The position numbers and the translations under genes were made by a program. Below, piece by piece: positions 1 to 10,411 of a stretch of 64,000 nucleotides of DNA. Below the pieces are notes generated by a model. The model was not told the origin of the DNA. It saw only the letters and a list, made by a program, of their open reading frames with translations, and did no database searches. Each line of letters starts with the position of its first letter. Within the stretch, counting starts at the first letter, position 1. Source of the DNA: Desmodesmus armatus. Taxonomy: Eukaryota; Chlorophyta; Chlorophyceae; Sphaeropleales; Scenedesmaceae. The stretch is taken from NCBI GenBank assembly GCA_007449985.2, contig VIIQ02000046.1:310001-374000 (forward strand). The letters are read 5' to 3'.

Positions 1-687
1 TTGCGTCAGTGTAATGGTCGCCGTAAGACGGTTGCGTGTGCCTCACTGCCATGCTGTCTGCTTCGCTGCTCATGGCAGGTTTGGTGCTGGTGGTGTGGTG
101 TGGTCAATGGGCAGCAGCTTGCGGGGGACCTGGCACAAGCCATTTGGTGCATGCTGTGTTGAGGCCTGCTGTTGTGCGAGCCTGTTGTGCGTTGTGGGGA
201 TAAGGCTTGACGAGGGCTCTTGTGTCCCGTGCTAGGCTTGCTGGGGTGGTGGTCAGCGAACGCCCAGGTGTATTGATGAGGCTGTGCAGGATTGTGCAGC
301 TATGCTTACATGGCTGTGAAGATAGTTTGCACTGCTACATTCTCTCATTGGTCTTGAGTGGAGGTGCAAGTCAGCACCAAGGGAAAGGGCCAGGTGAATG
401 GGTGTGGGGTTGGGTCCGCCGGTTGCCCTCAAAGAAGATGGCAGAACAGCTGCAGTTTGGTGCGAAGCTGTGTGTGTGGCGTTGACAATGTAACATCTCG
501 TTTCAAGGCGTTACACGGGCGTTGAAGCAGACAACTCGAAGCAGAGAGGTTTCAAACTTGCAGTCAAAGTTGACAGTCTGTTCAGCGCGCCCACGGAATG
601 TGCAGTTGTGCATGCACAGGGCTTACTCTAGTGAAGCACAGTACTGGGACATGTGCGCTCTCATGCTGTTCACACAACTCCCTGCTC
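1..687. other. Non-coding or unresolved start of window
   Basis: I see no supportable coding exon here. Open frames are short and compositionally unlike protein (Cys/Ala/Val rich). An 18-base string around 549-566 (ending acttgcagtca) recurs at about 1335, and both copies contain a splice-acceptor-like acttgcag. This may be intron or flank of the LRR remnant that follows. Confidence 0.4.
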
Positions 688-1020
688 TCAAACAGCCCCA
701 CAGCAGCTGCCTTTTCAGCCCTGACAGCAAGCAGCAAGCTGCAGCATATCAGCCTTGATGGCTGCATGCTGCTAAAAGGTGCATGGCAGCATATGTTCCA
801 TGCTGACAGGCATTTGCCACACCTGCGCACATTGAGCATATCAAACATAAAGGTGTCCCAGGATGACCGCGAACAATTGGCCTCCCCTGACGGCAGCCTC
901 CGTCCGGTCAGCTGCTGCCCTGGTCTGCAGTTCCTGTACATGAATGACTTGCAGCACAGCGCACGGCGACTGGCCCCACTGCAGGGTCTGAGCGAGCTGC
1001 ACACCCACTGCGCTTGGCTT
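688..1020 (+). pseudogene. Leucine-rich-repeat protein fragment
   Basis: About 110 residues in one open frame read as consecutive LRR units: LQHISLDGCML, LPHLRTLSISNIKV, CPGLQFLYMNDLQ, LQGLSELHT. The spacing of Leu and the Asn/Cys positions resemble cysteine-containing (F-box type) LRRs. No start codon context, no further repeats and no neighbouring exons are visible, and the frame runs straight into a tandem repeat, so I call it a remnant or an isolated exon. It could be one exon of a gene extending off the left edge. The LRR identity is seen directly; the pseudogene status is inferred. Confidence 0.45.
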
Positions 1021-1281
1021 CATACATCACATGTCATGGGGGGTGCCGTGCATGCAGGATCCTGTCTGTGGCATCTGCAGGGGCATTGCGCTGCAGGCCA
1101 TGCTGCCAGCACGCTTCAAGCAGCATCCTGTGTGGTGTTGACAAGGTTACCCGCAGCAGGACGCTTCATACGTCACATGTCATGGGGGGCGCCGTGCATG
1201 CAGGATCCTGTCTGTGGCATCTGCAGGGGCGTTGCGCTGCAGGCCACGCTGCCAGCACGCTTCAAGCAGCATCCTGTGTAA
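1018..1281. repeat. Tandem duplication, 146 bp period
   Basis: The segment starting cttcatacatcacatgtcat (about 1018) recurs at about 1164 with only a few substitutions over roughly 115 bp; both copies end in cttcaagcagcatcctgtgt. The duplication lies directly behind the LRR remnant and contains no conserved protein frame. Confidence 0.85.
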
Positions 1282-1626
1282 TTGCTGTAATTGCCGCACC
1301 ATTATTCCTTCAGTACACCCCCCGCAAGCAGTCGTTTCAAACTTGCAGTCAACTCAGGGGCATTTGACTAGGTCGACCAGCTACAGGAACCACCTAGCAT
1401 CACTTCATCTCAGCCAAAAAAACATATGAGATTTGTTCCCTCTAGCTTGGTTCTTTTGCTGCATCACCAACGTGATCCTGGCAACAGCAGCATCACCATC
1501 TGCTGCAGCACCAGCTGTAAAGCGAGTGATCTCCTCAACTATTCCGCTCATCCATCATCAAGCCAATTGTCGTAGTACGGCCATCTGCTGCTGTTGCAGC
1601 AGCAGCATCTGCACATCAGAGGTGGC
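1282..1626. other. Intergenic, upstream of the pseudokinase gene
   Basis: No coding exon, RNA gene or clear promoter element is visible. It is the presumed 5' flank or 5' UTR of the gene whose first supported ATG is at 1627. Confidence 0.35.
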
Positions 1627-4600
1627 ATGCTGCTGCATGGAGCGTCCCCGAGCCAGCAAGCACTCATCAAATCTGCAGCAGCACTTGACCCACAGGCCAA
1701 CTTAAAAGCAGCAGCAGGCCTTGCAGCGGCAGGCATCGGGCAGGACCGCCCCTGGTGAGGCTGGATTGCATGGGGCCGTGCTGCATCCTGCACCACCACA
1801 CTGTTGCTGCCACAGAATGGTGCCAATGACAGAATGGTGCCAATGGTGACAGTGGTGTTCATACTTGTGCAACCCCGCTGCCCATGTCAGGTATGAGCAA
1901 GAACGCCATGCTCAGCATGATGAACCAGCAGGCGGCGCATCGACGTCAGGCTTGCACCCAGCAGCAAAGCAGAGGGAACGCGTGAAGTTTGCAGCTGGTG
2001 ATGATGAAGCAGTGGCATCAGCTTGGCCAACAGGGCCACACCAAACGACAGATGATGAACATGGAGGCAGCACCCCCGTAGCTGTTGTGACCAGAGCAGG
2101 GTTCTTCAGCTTCACAAGGCCGAAGGTATGTGTTGCCTGTAGGTTTGTGCAGGCGTGCTCATGTGATGTGGGGTGCAGGTCACATCTCAGAGTAGGAAAC
2201 ATGCATGTTGCTGCAGCAGCCACTGTAATTGAAGATCGAACCTGCACCATGCACACTTGTTTGTATGCGTGCTGCTGCTGCCGTGGCGTGCACAGCTCTC
2301 TGATGAGGGAGCAGCAGCACACAATGGGCAGCGGTCTGGTGAAGCCAGCCTCAGTGGCAGCGGGCACAAGCAGCATCTGGCAGGTGGTGTCAGCAGGGCC
2401 AACAGCCACACAGCAGCAGGCCAGCACCGCGTGGGCTTTGATGCCAGTGCATCAGGCGGGAGTGGGCATCACGGCCAAAAGTGAGTACTGATCGGTCTGG
2501 GAACATGTCCTATAGCATTCTGTCCAGTCATGCGTGCTGGGGTTGGGGGCAGCTGACAGGTGCCAAGCACACCTGGCACCCAGATGCTCTGAAGTCGGCC
2601 GCTGACTTGAGCGTAATTTTGGTCGCCAATTGACTCAACCCCATGGGGCTGAAGCATACACTAGAGCAAGGACATCACAAGCCGTTGGCTTGCCGGCTGT
2701 GCTCAGGATGGGACTCTCTGTCCTCATGCATGTACTGCACTGACTTTGACGAGCGAGGTGCTCTGGATGCAGAACCTGCTGTGAGACTTTTGGTTGTGAC
2801 ATACTCACCGCAGGCCAGCAAGCATCAGCCTGCTTGCAGTGCTTTCTGCCTGGCAGCAACAGCCCTACGCAAGCACGCCAGCAGGATGCCAGTGGTGCGC
2901 AGCACTGCTGTGCTGCTACCCAGATGAACTTTCCTGCATCACCAATCATCATGATCCTGTGCTTGCTGTGCGCAGGTTTGCAGGGTCAGACGCAGCCAGC
3001 CAGCATTCTGGGGCAGCCAGCCGGTCCCAGAGCATTGTTGCGCCCAGCGGCATGTCAGCCACCCTCAAGGGGCTGTTTGGTGGTGCCAGCTCGAAGCTCC
3101 TTGGCAGCATCATGGGGCGTGGCAGCGTCAGCAGCAAGAGCGAAGCAGAGGCAGAGGAGCAGGAGGAACTGTGGTTCACCAGCCTGGATGACTTCAAACC
3201 CATCTGCCACATGCTGCACCGCGGGCGTTGCATGACCGCATACTTTGCGTGCGCAAACAAGACGGGCCAGCACTTCCTGCTGAAGAAGTTTGACAAACGT
3301 AGGTCGCTCTGACGCGCGCAGGAAATGCTAGCAGCTGCTGACAGTGGCTGAAGCTGCAGCGGGTGCAGCAAGAGGCTTCTGGGGATGTGGGTGTTGTCTG
3401 TGCTGCTGCAGCAGGGGATAATGAACCGGATGGTCGCAAATTGACTGAGCAGGGCCAGTGATGCTGCAGCTGCATAAGTGTTTAGACTAGTTTGCGTTGC
3501 CATGCTGCTGCACCTGCACCCAGACGCTGCCTGTCTGACTGGCTCATGCTTTCCTGTGCATGTCCTGCATGTTGTGCTGCAGACAAGATGCTTCCTGCAG
3601 AGGAGCGGGGTGTGCGCCGCGCCATCGCGTTTGCTGAGCTCCTGCAGCACCCTAACTTGGTGCGCATGAAGGGGACCTGGGAGTCTGATGACATCATTTT
3701 TGTAGGTGAGAGAGGCAATCCGGGCAGCCATCCGGTCTGATAAGAGCTACGGCAGCGTCAGCATCTAACAGCAGCTGTGTCTCCCCTGCCGTCTTGCCGG
3801 GGTTACTTACCTGGTGCCTAGCCAGCGCAAACTACTGTCGTGGAGCACTCCTTGGCGTGCATTGCTCTGTGGGGTTGATCGTTTGGGTGTCGTGGGGTGA
3901 TTCAGCGCACATCTGCAGCCAACGGTGCTTTTGTGTTGCCACGTCAGAAGCCTGTGTGCCAACTGTGCACGATGCCGTGGTGCTTGTGCCTGCAGTGGAG
4001 GAGTACGTGGGCAAAGGAGACATTCTGAACGACTGCATCAGCCATCCTGAAAAGTACACGGAGCGCCATGTTGCAGTGTACCTGGCCAAGCCGCTGCTGC
4101 AGGCCCTGGCACACCTGCACGCCAACAACATCATCCACAGGTATGTTGCTCATTCGCCGACACAGCTTACGTAAACGCCTTCAGGCACGCGCTGTAGCAT
4201 CTGTGTAGCAGAGCAGACGTGATAACTAGCATGTGCTGTTTGAACCCAGAAGGCCTTTCGCTCAGCAAGCTTGACACCCTACGCAAGTGGCATGTCAGCA
4301 CTGTGAGGTGTTTGTCACCGGGTACACTTCAGGGTGTTGATGCATGCCCCAAGATCTGAGTTTTTCTGCACTGTTCTCTGCTGTGCTGTCCTGTACTGTT
4401 GTCCTGCTTCAGGTCGGTGCTGCCTGAGAATGCCTACATGGGGTTGGATGATGTGCTGCGTCTGGGGCACCTGTGCCTGGCCATAGACCAGACCAGTGAC
4501 AGGCCCAAAAGCAGGACCACACTGCTGGACTACATGGCGCCAGAAATGATCAGCATCCGCCCACACAACGAGCATGAACTGGCACTGCTGGACGATGACA

Positions 4601-6295
4601 GTGAGGATGGCAGCAGTAGCAGCAGCAGCAGCCACAGCAGCGGCGGCGAGGAGGGCGGCCGCCAGCAGCAGCAGCAATGGGAGTCGCTGCAGGACGCGCA
4701 GCAGCATGTGCCGCCGTCGCAGCTGGGCTTGTTGGGGCAGGCAGGTCCTGTGCCTCCCACAGCAGCAGCTGTCAAGGCGCTAAACGACGCAGCACTGCAG
4801 TTAGAGGCAGCTGCAGGCGGCCACCAGCACGGTCAGCAGCATCCAAGGCAGCGGCAGCACAGCAAGTGGATGCAGGAGCCAGCGCAGCTAGACCCCAGCA
4901 GGCAGGCATCTTTGGAGCCAGCAGCGTTCGAGCAGCTGGAGCAGGCGATGCATGCTGAGGGTGCTCTGCAGGCTGCAGCTGCCGATGCAGAGGCAGCAGC
5001 AGACCCGGTATTGGCTGTCAGGGCAGGACGCAGTGGCTCCAGGGCGTTCCTGGGCCCTTGCAGGGGCACTGGCATGACCGGGTGGGAGTACCAGGACCAC
5101 TACGATGAGAAAGTGGACATATGGCAGCTGGGATGCATGCTGCATGAGCTGCTGTGCGGCAGCATGCCGTTTGAGGTGAGCTGCAGCCAGCTGCAGAGCG
5201 GTACCAGAGAGTCAGCACGTGCATATTTAGCAGCAAGGCGTGCATAACGCAATTTGACCAGCAAATGCACTACAGGCAGAAGTCACGATCTGTTGGTGGC
5301 TTGCATAGTCTTGCACTGTATAGGCTGCCATCTGCCTAGGGACACCACCACCTGGGATGCAGCCTGCGGCCCCCTGTGGTGCATTTTGTTGCGTCATGGC
5401 GGGGCCTGAGCAGCCCGATCCCACGTTTGAAGAGGTGATTAGTTCCTCACAAAACCCGTGCCACCCACTGCGCTGTTGTCCTGCAGCTTGACAGCAAGGT
5501 GGAGTCAGCAGGGCTCTCGCTGTGGGCCGATATTGAGGTGCTGCCGGGCAGTGTGGCACCAGACTGTGCCGATTTTATACAGCAGGCACTTACCAAGGAC
5601 CCGCAGCTGCGGCCCTCAGCAGAGCAGCTGCTGCAGCACCCGTGGCTGGAACGCTGCCAAGCTGGGGAGCCTTGGAGGTCACCGCACGAAATGGAGGCTG
5701 CACGCAGGTGGGTCTGCCTTGCAGCAGCTTGAAGCAGCAATAGGTAGCAGCATGAGGATGGCAGGAGTAGTGACAGTGTGTCTACGCTGTGGCCCTCCTG
5801 CTCAACCCCGGGTCACTGAGGTGCACATCTAGCTGTGGAAACGAGCAGCACCTGGCACCAGCACAGTGCAGCTGGGAGGCAAGTGCATCCCAGGGAAATC
5901 TCACTCAGAGAGGCTGGCGCAAGGATTGTCGTCTGCATGGGCTTGTGCATGGCAAATGTCTTGCCAGCCACGGCTGGTGTTGTTCAGCGCTCCGAGCTGC
6001 AAATGCCAGGCTGCCGTTGTGTTGTGACCGCTGCAGGGAGGCTGAGCTGGCCACATTCACAGGCTGGATCCGTCACCACTGGACAGCGGCAGCCGCTACA
6101 GCGTCAGGCTGGCTGCAGCATTGGCAGCGCGGAGGGCGGGTCGCGCCGCTGCAGTCTGCGCAAACGGCAGGGCCGCAGCAGTCTGCGGAGGGCGGTGCGC
6201 ACGCAGCAGCAGCAGCAGGAGCACACAGCAGGGCGCACAGCAGCACCGGGTACGCTGGTGCTGGCAGCAAGTTGCAGGAGGTGCAGCATGAATAG
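1627..6295 (+). CDS. Aurora-like pseudokinase (nine exons, 793 aa)
   Basis: Exons 1627-1754, 1891-2125, 2296-2480, 2976-3298, 3583-3705, 3996-4140, 4413-5175, 5487-5707 and 6037-6295 join in phase into a protein-kinase fold. Residues 1-250 are low complexity. The N-lobe has a degenerate Gly loop (HRGRCM), the ATP-site Lys is kept (LLKKFDK, about residue 286), followed by HPNLVRMKGTW. The catalytic loop reads IIHRSVLPENAYM, so HRD is HRS and the loop Lys is Leu. The metal-binding DFG is replaced by HLC (RLGHLCLAID). The structural landmarks YMAPEM, DEKVDIWQLGCMLHELLCG and HPWL are intact. About 165 Ser/Gln/Ala-rich residues are inserted between APE and helix F. Landmarks resemble Aurora and related Ser/Thr kinases. 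Both catalytic aspartates are missing, so I infer a scaffold or regulator rather than an enzyme. The first exon is the least certain; the ATG at 1627 is the earliest in-frame start I can connect. Confidence 0.82.
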
Positions 6296-7474
6296 CAGTC
6301 GCTTTTGCTGTTGCAGTCTGCTGCTGCAGGTCAGCAGCGCTGTGGATCACAGCACACCAGTAGCGTGCCGTAGAGATGTGTGCTATTGTAGAGTCCAAGG
6401 GATGGGTTGGCCAATGCAGCAGGATGCTGCCAGCAGTGAGTGCTGTATGACTTTTACCAAGGATGGCCAGTTATGAATTTGTGTGATCTGTGCTGGAGGA
6501 TTGCGGATGTGTGGGCATACAGATCGTGGGCATACAGAACTAGGCTGTGGCTGACATTGGCAGCACACAAACGGTATGTCTGTGCACACATCCTTCAAAG
6601 ATGCAAGTGGAAGGGCAGGATGATATTACACAACTGGCTAGTTGGTGTGTTCCCAGTCGGCCTCGGTTCCTCAATGAATACACAAGTCGTGGGCCATGCA
6701 GTCCCTGGATGGCACCACGGCCTGTTGCTGCACGCACTTGGTTGTTTGAGGGTTGGTAGTTGGCAGTGACTGTGCATACATGCAACTGCTGAAGTACTGA
6801 CGTGCTCTGGTGTGTTCATCAACCTGCAGAAGATGTGAAGTACTTTGGAAAATTTTCGCTGGCCACCGCAACTTCCCATGATGAGCCGACTGTGACAACC
6901 GCCAGAAGGGAGTGCCTTGCAAAACCCTTGCAGCAGCAAATAGTCAGGATCCAAGCTCAGGTTCAGCTGTGATGTCTGCCAATCACGTGGTAGGCCCATA
7001 ACTCTCACGTGCAACAAGCTGGTTCTTCTGGGGGCATTGCTGTGGCCTGTAGCTGTGCAAAGGCTGACGTTCAAGCTTCAAGGGTCTGATCAGCACTGCT
7101 ACTGCCACACCAAACACGGCCAGTAGAGCTTGACAGGGAACCACGAAGCAAGCAAGTTACACGTGTCACACGGGGCACTGTCAGTGAGGGCCAGCCGGCT
7201 CACTTGTCCAGACTTTCAGGCACAAACTCTATCCATGCAACGCTACACAGCCGATGGCTGGCACGCCTGCTGCGCAGTGCTGCCACTATCAGACCCTGCC
7301 CACAGCGAGGGTTCAACCTACAGCTTCTTGACTTCACTGCCTGCTCTGCTATTTGGCGCAAAATTGCGCTGCCATTGTGGCCCCGCAGCTGCATACAACA
7401 CTCAGTGCTGCCGCTAGACCAGCTCCTGCTGATGTGCATGTGCACGAAATGACAAACAGATAGTGACTGCTGAG
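6296..7474. other. Pseudokinase 3' flank, no gene seen
   Basis: Presumed 3' UTR and intergenic sequence. Short open frames occur on both strands with no recognisable domain or consistent splice structure. Confidence 0.4.
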
Positions 7475-7862
<388 letters not shown>

Positions 7863-8670
7863 GCATTGTGTCTGGAATCTGCCATGGCAGCACCTATTGT
7901 GCAGGCTGGGTGCCGCTTTGCTAGGTGCACACCTTGCTATGTAGTAGATGCGTCGCAAGAACACATTCACTACCCAAGAACGGCACAGCCACCACTTCCT
8001 GGCATGACCCTGCCTCCCGTAGAAATATCTTGCATGTGACACTGCCAGCCCACAAGCACACGGAACAAGCCGCAGCAGCAGCCAATGGCATTGCCAGCTG
8101 CGCAGCATCCTGTACAAGCTGCCGTGTCTGGGAGCACATTCGGGGCCAGCCCTTGCAGAAACCATGGCTGCGCATGCAAGCAGATGACTCCCACTTGCTG
8201 CAGCGGCATGTGGCATGCATGCACGGGTTGACACTGGAACACTGCTGCAGCACTCAGGCAATGCACAAGATCACATGTAAAACAGTGTGCCAACGCTTTT
8301 TGAATAAGCCCAGCTGCGTGAGGGAATCAGCCAAGTCATGTGCACTTGTTGCCGTCACAAGAGGTCTTGATGATCACACCGATAAACGCTGCAACATCCC
8401 AAACGTGCAGGCAACACCCATGCAGGCTGCCCAGCTGCTACCATCCAAAACTTTCCAAAGAGCCGCATGTCCCAAGACTAGTGGTGCAGTACAGAGATCA
8501 ATTGGTACTGACCACAGCTGCCCAAACCTAAAAGCTGCTCAACATTGACAGGCACTGCATTGGTATCTTCACAAGTTCATTCAACCCAACCTTTGTTTGC
8601 CGCAGTCCATCAAAGTACAGCAGCACAGAGTGCTGACAGCCTCTGCTGATCCTTTCCCAGAGATGTTGCA
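7863..8670. other. Intergenic, no gene seen
   Basis: Open frames of about 100-200 codons exist on both strands but have no recognisable motif. It probably contains the 3' UTR of the minus-strand basic protein gene. Confidence 0.35.
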
Positions 8671-9033
8671 TTACAGGGTAGCCTTCTTGGCCTTGATCTT
8701 CATGCTCACGCGCTTTCCTGCTGCTGCTTTTGTGGACAACTTCCTGACTGCTGCCTTGCTGCCCTTGCGAGCAACGGTGCTGCGCCAAGATGGCGTCAGC
8801 TTGACTCTCAAGATGCTGAACACGCTGTAGAATGCGTCCAGCATGGCGCCCAGGCGGGTGCTCCTCGTAGTTTGCGCCACGTCTGGTGCTGCAGGCACTA
8901 CAGGCTCGACCTCGACAGCCTTCAGCATGTAGGCGGTGGCATTATAATGCAGCTCTGGGACAAACTGCTTTCGCACCCTGGTGGACCGCCGAACAGGCTT
9001 GCTGACGCCCTTGATTTTGGATGAGCCCGCCAT
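8671..9033 (-). CDS. Small basic protein, function unknown (120 aa, intronless)
   Basis: A single-exon frame with ATG at 9033 (context gccATGgcg) encodes about 120 residues, rich in Lys/Arg at both ends. The N-terminus has SSKIKGVSKPVRRSTRVRK and the C-terminus KAAAGKRVSMKIKAKKATL, suggesting nuclear targeting or nucleic-acid binding. The middle (ELHYNATAYMLKAVEVEP, then LGAMLDAFYSVFSILRV) looks like a folded helical segment. I do not recognise a family. It is transcribed away from the chromodomain gene, with about 500 bp between the start codons, and both genes lack introns while most others here have several. The stop codon lies inside ctgtaa, so it overlaps the algal poly(A) signal TGTAA. 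The nuclear role is inference. Confidence 0.55.
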   Translation of the reverse strand: MAGSSKIKGVSKPVRRSTRVRKQFVPELHYNATAYMLKAVEVEPVVPAAPDVAQTTRSTRLGAMLDAFYSVFSILRVKLTPSWRSTVARKGSKAAVRKLSTKAAAGKRVSMKIKAKKATL

Positions 9034-9534
9034 GGCAACGAGACTGATGTCAATATAGGTGTCCACAGAGTAGCCAGCACGCATGAAAGCTCGATATTAC
9101 TTAATTACTGTTGACCTTTCGGTAAATCGAGCTGTAAGACAACTTCATGCCGTGCGCGGTAGAAAGGGTTTGGTGTCGGGTCTCAGAAAAGACGGGGCAA
9201 GCCTGTTCCGGCATTTCCAACGGTCACAAACCAGCCTTCCGCATCTACTTTGACACCTGACATTTGCTCACAGCTCACAGTGTGGTTCTCCCCTTCCATG
9301 AAACTTACCAGACTACCGGGTGGGCGTGCTGCTGCAGGTAATGGTCACCGCTTCTGCAAATTGCAAGGTTTGCCGCTTCAAATACACCTGGAATGGGTGG
9401 TGGCCCCTTGCCCGGAAGGACCGATACCTACTGCTTCTTTTGTGTGCTCCAGCACTCGCCTCCTCACTGCTCTCTTTCATCATTGCACCGTGTTTTCCAG
9501 CAGAAGTATCAACAGAGGCACCGGAGCACCTAAG
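9034..9534. promoter_or_regulatory. Shared 5' interval of a divergent gene pair
   Basis: The 501 bp lie between the start codons of the minus-strand basic protein and the plus-strand chromodomain protein, so both promoters and 5' UTRs should be here. No clear TATA box is visible. An open frame continues upstream of the chromodomain ATG to about 9250, but without domain-like sequence. Confidence 0.45.
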
Positions 9535-9906
9535 ATGGGCAGCGCCAAGAGCAAGAAAAAGGAGACTGGTGCAGCAGACACAGCACCAGCCACAACACCA
9601 GCCACAGAAGAGACCTATGAAGTGAAGGAAATCCTGGAGCATCGAGTGGAGGGCGACGGCAAGTATAAGTACAAAGTCAGATGGGTGGGATACACAAGTG
9701 CAGATGACACATGGGAGCCCCCTAAGCACCTGGCAGACGCTGGGTTGCGCCTCCACGAGTACTGGGCGAAACAGCAGGCGGGGGAGCAGCAGCAGCAGCA
9801 GAAGAAGACTCCCAAGAAAACAAAGATGCCGCCACGCAAATCCCTTGAGAAGAAGAAGGGGGCCAAGCAGACGCCGAAGAAGAGCGCAGCAAAGTCATCT
9901 GCTTGA
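9535..9906 (+). CDS. HP1-like chromodomain protein (123 aa, intronless)
   Basis: The ATG at 9535 opens a 123-residue frame. Residues 1-27 are a short Lys/Thr/Ala tail. Residues about 28-80 are a chromodomain: YEVKEILEHRV, YKYKVRWVGYTSADDTWEP, then HLADAGLRLHEYW. The aromatic cage positions (Tyr of YEVKEI, Trp of VRWVGY, the aromatic next to DDTWEP) are present, as in HP1/Polycomb domains that bind methylated histone H3 lysines. The C-terminal third is Gln-then-Lys rich (TPKKTKMPPRKS, GAKQTPKKSAAKS), suited to DNA or nuclear binding. There is no chromoshadow domain, so it is much shorter than HP1. A chromodomain cut from a chromoviral integrase is an alternative, but no integrase or RT sequence flanks it. 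The domain is certain; the role is inferred. Confidence 0.85.
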   Translation: MGSAKSKKKETGAADTAPATTPATEETYEVKEILEHRVEGDGKYKYKVRWVGYTSADDTWEPPKHLADAGLRLHEYWAKQQAGEQQQQQKKTPKKTKMPPRKSLEKKKGAKQTPKKSAAKSSA

Positions 9907-10028
9907 ATGGTCCAACGGCATCACAATGTTGTCCAAGGGTCTTGGACAATTGGAGGGCAAAAGGCATCCTGAAAGGACACTTGCCACATTGAAGTCACAT
10001 TTGCATACCTATTTGCGTGTACCATAAC

Positions 10029-10033
10029 TGTAA
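10029..10033 (+). promoter_or_regulatory. Candidate poly(A) signal TGTAA of the chromodomain gene
   Basis: TGTAA, the usual chlorophyte polyadenylation signal, occurs about 125 bp after the chromodomain stop codon. Confidence 0.4.
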
Positions 10034-10186
10034 CAACCTTCTTGGAGTGTATGGCAACATTTGTTGTAGTGCCCACCAGCAAACATCCATCCCCCCACGC
10101 CCCGTCACAGTTGTGCTCAGCAATGGTTCCGTGCAAAGGCACAACCATATCTCACGATGACCCTGACAATGTAGGGGCGAGTCATG

Positions 10187-10411
10187 TTGGCATTACATGC
10201 CAATGTTGCATCAATGGGCGTAGCGTACATGACACGCTACATGCAACTGACCGTGACACAACGGTCACAATGCTATGTGGATGTTCATGTCCATGATGTA
10301 TTGTCCATACGTCCGGCTTCTGTGCACATCGTCCAAGGAGTAATTCGTGGACACCAACCAAATGGGTTTACAAGTGTTGAACGGCATGGTACCAATTTGG
10401 TACCATGCCGT
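10187..10411. repeat. Cluster of four short inverted repeats
   Basis: Four hairpin-capable palindromes lie within 225 bp. TTGGCAT/ATGCCAA are at 10187-10203 (3 nt loop). GTAGCGT/ACGCTAC are at 10220-10240 (7 nt loop). TGACCGT/ACGGTCA are at 10248-10267 (6 nt loop). A 31 bp palindrome, interrupted only at its centre, spans 10381-10411 (acggcatggtaccaa and its complement). Confidence 0.75.
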
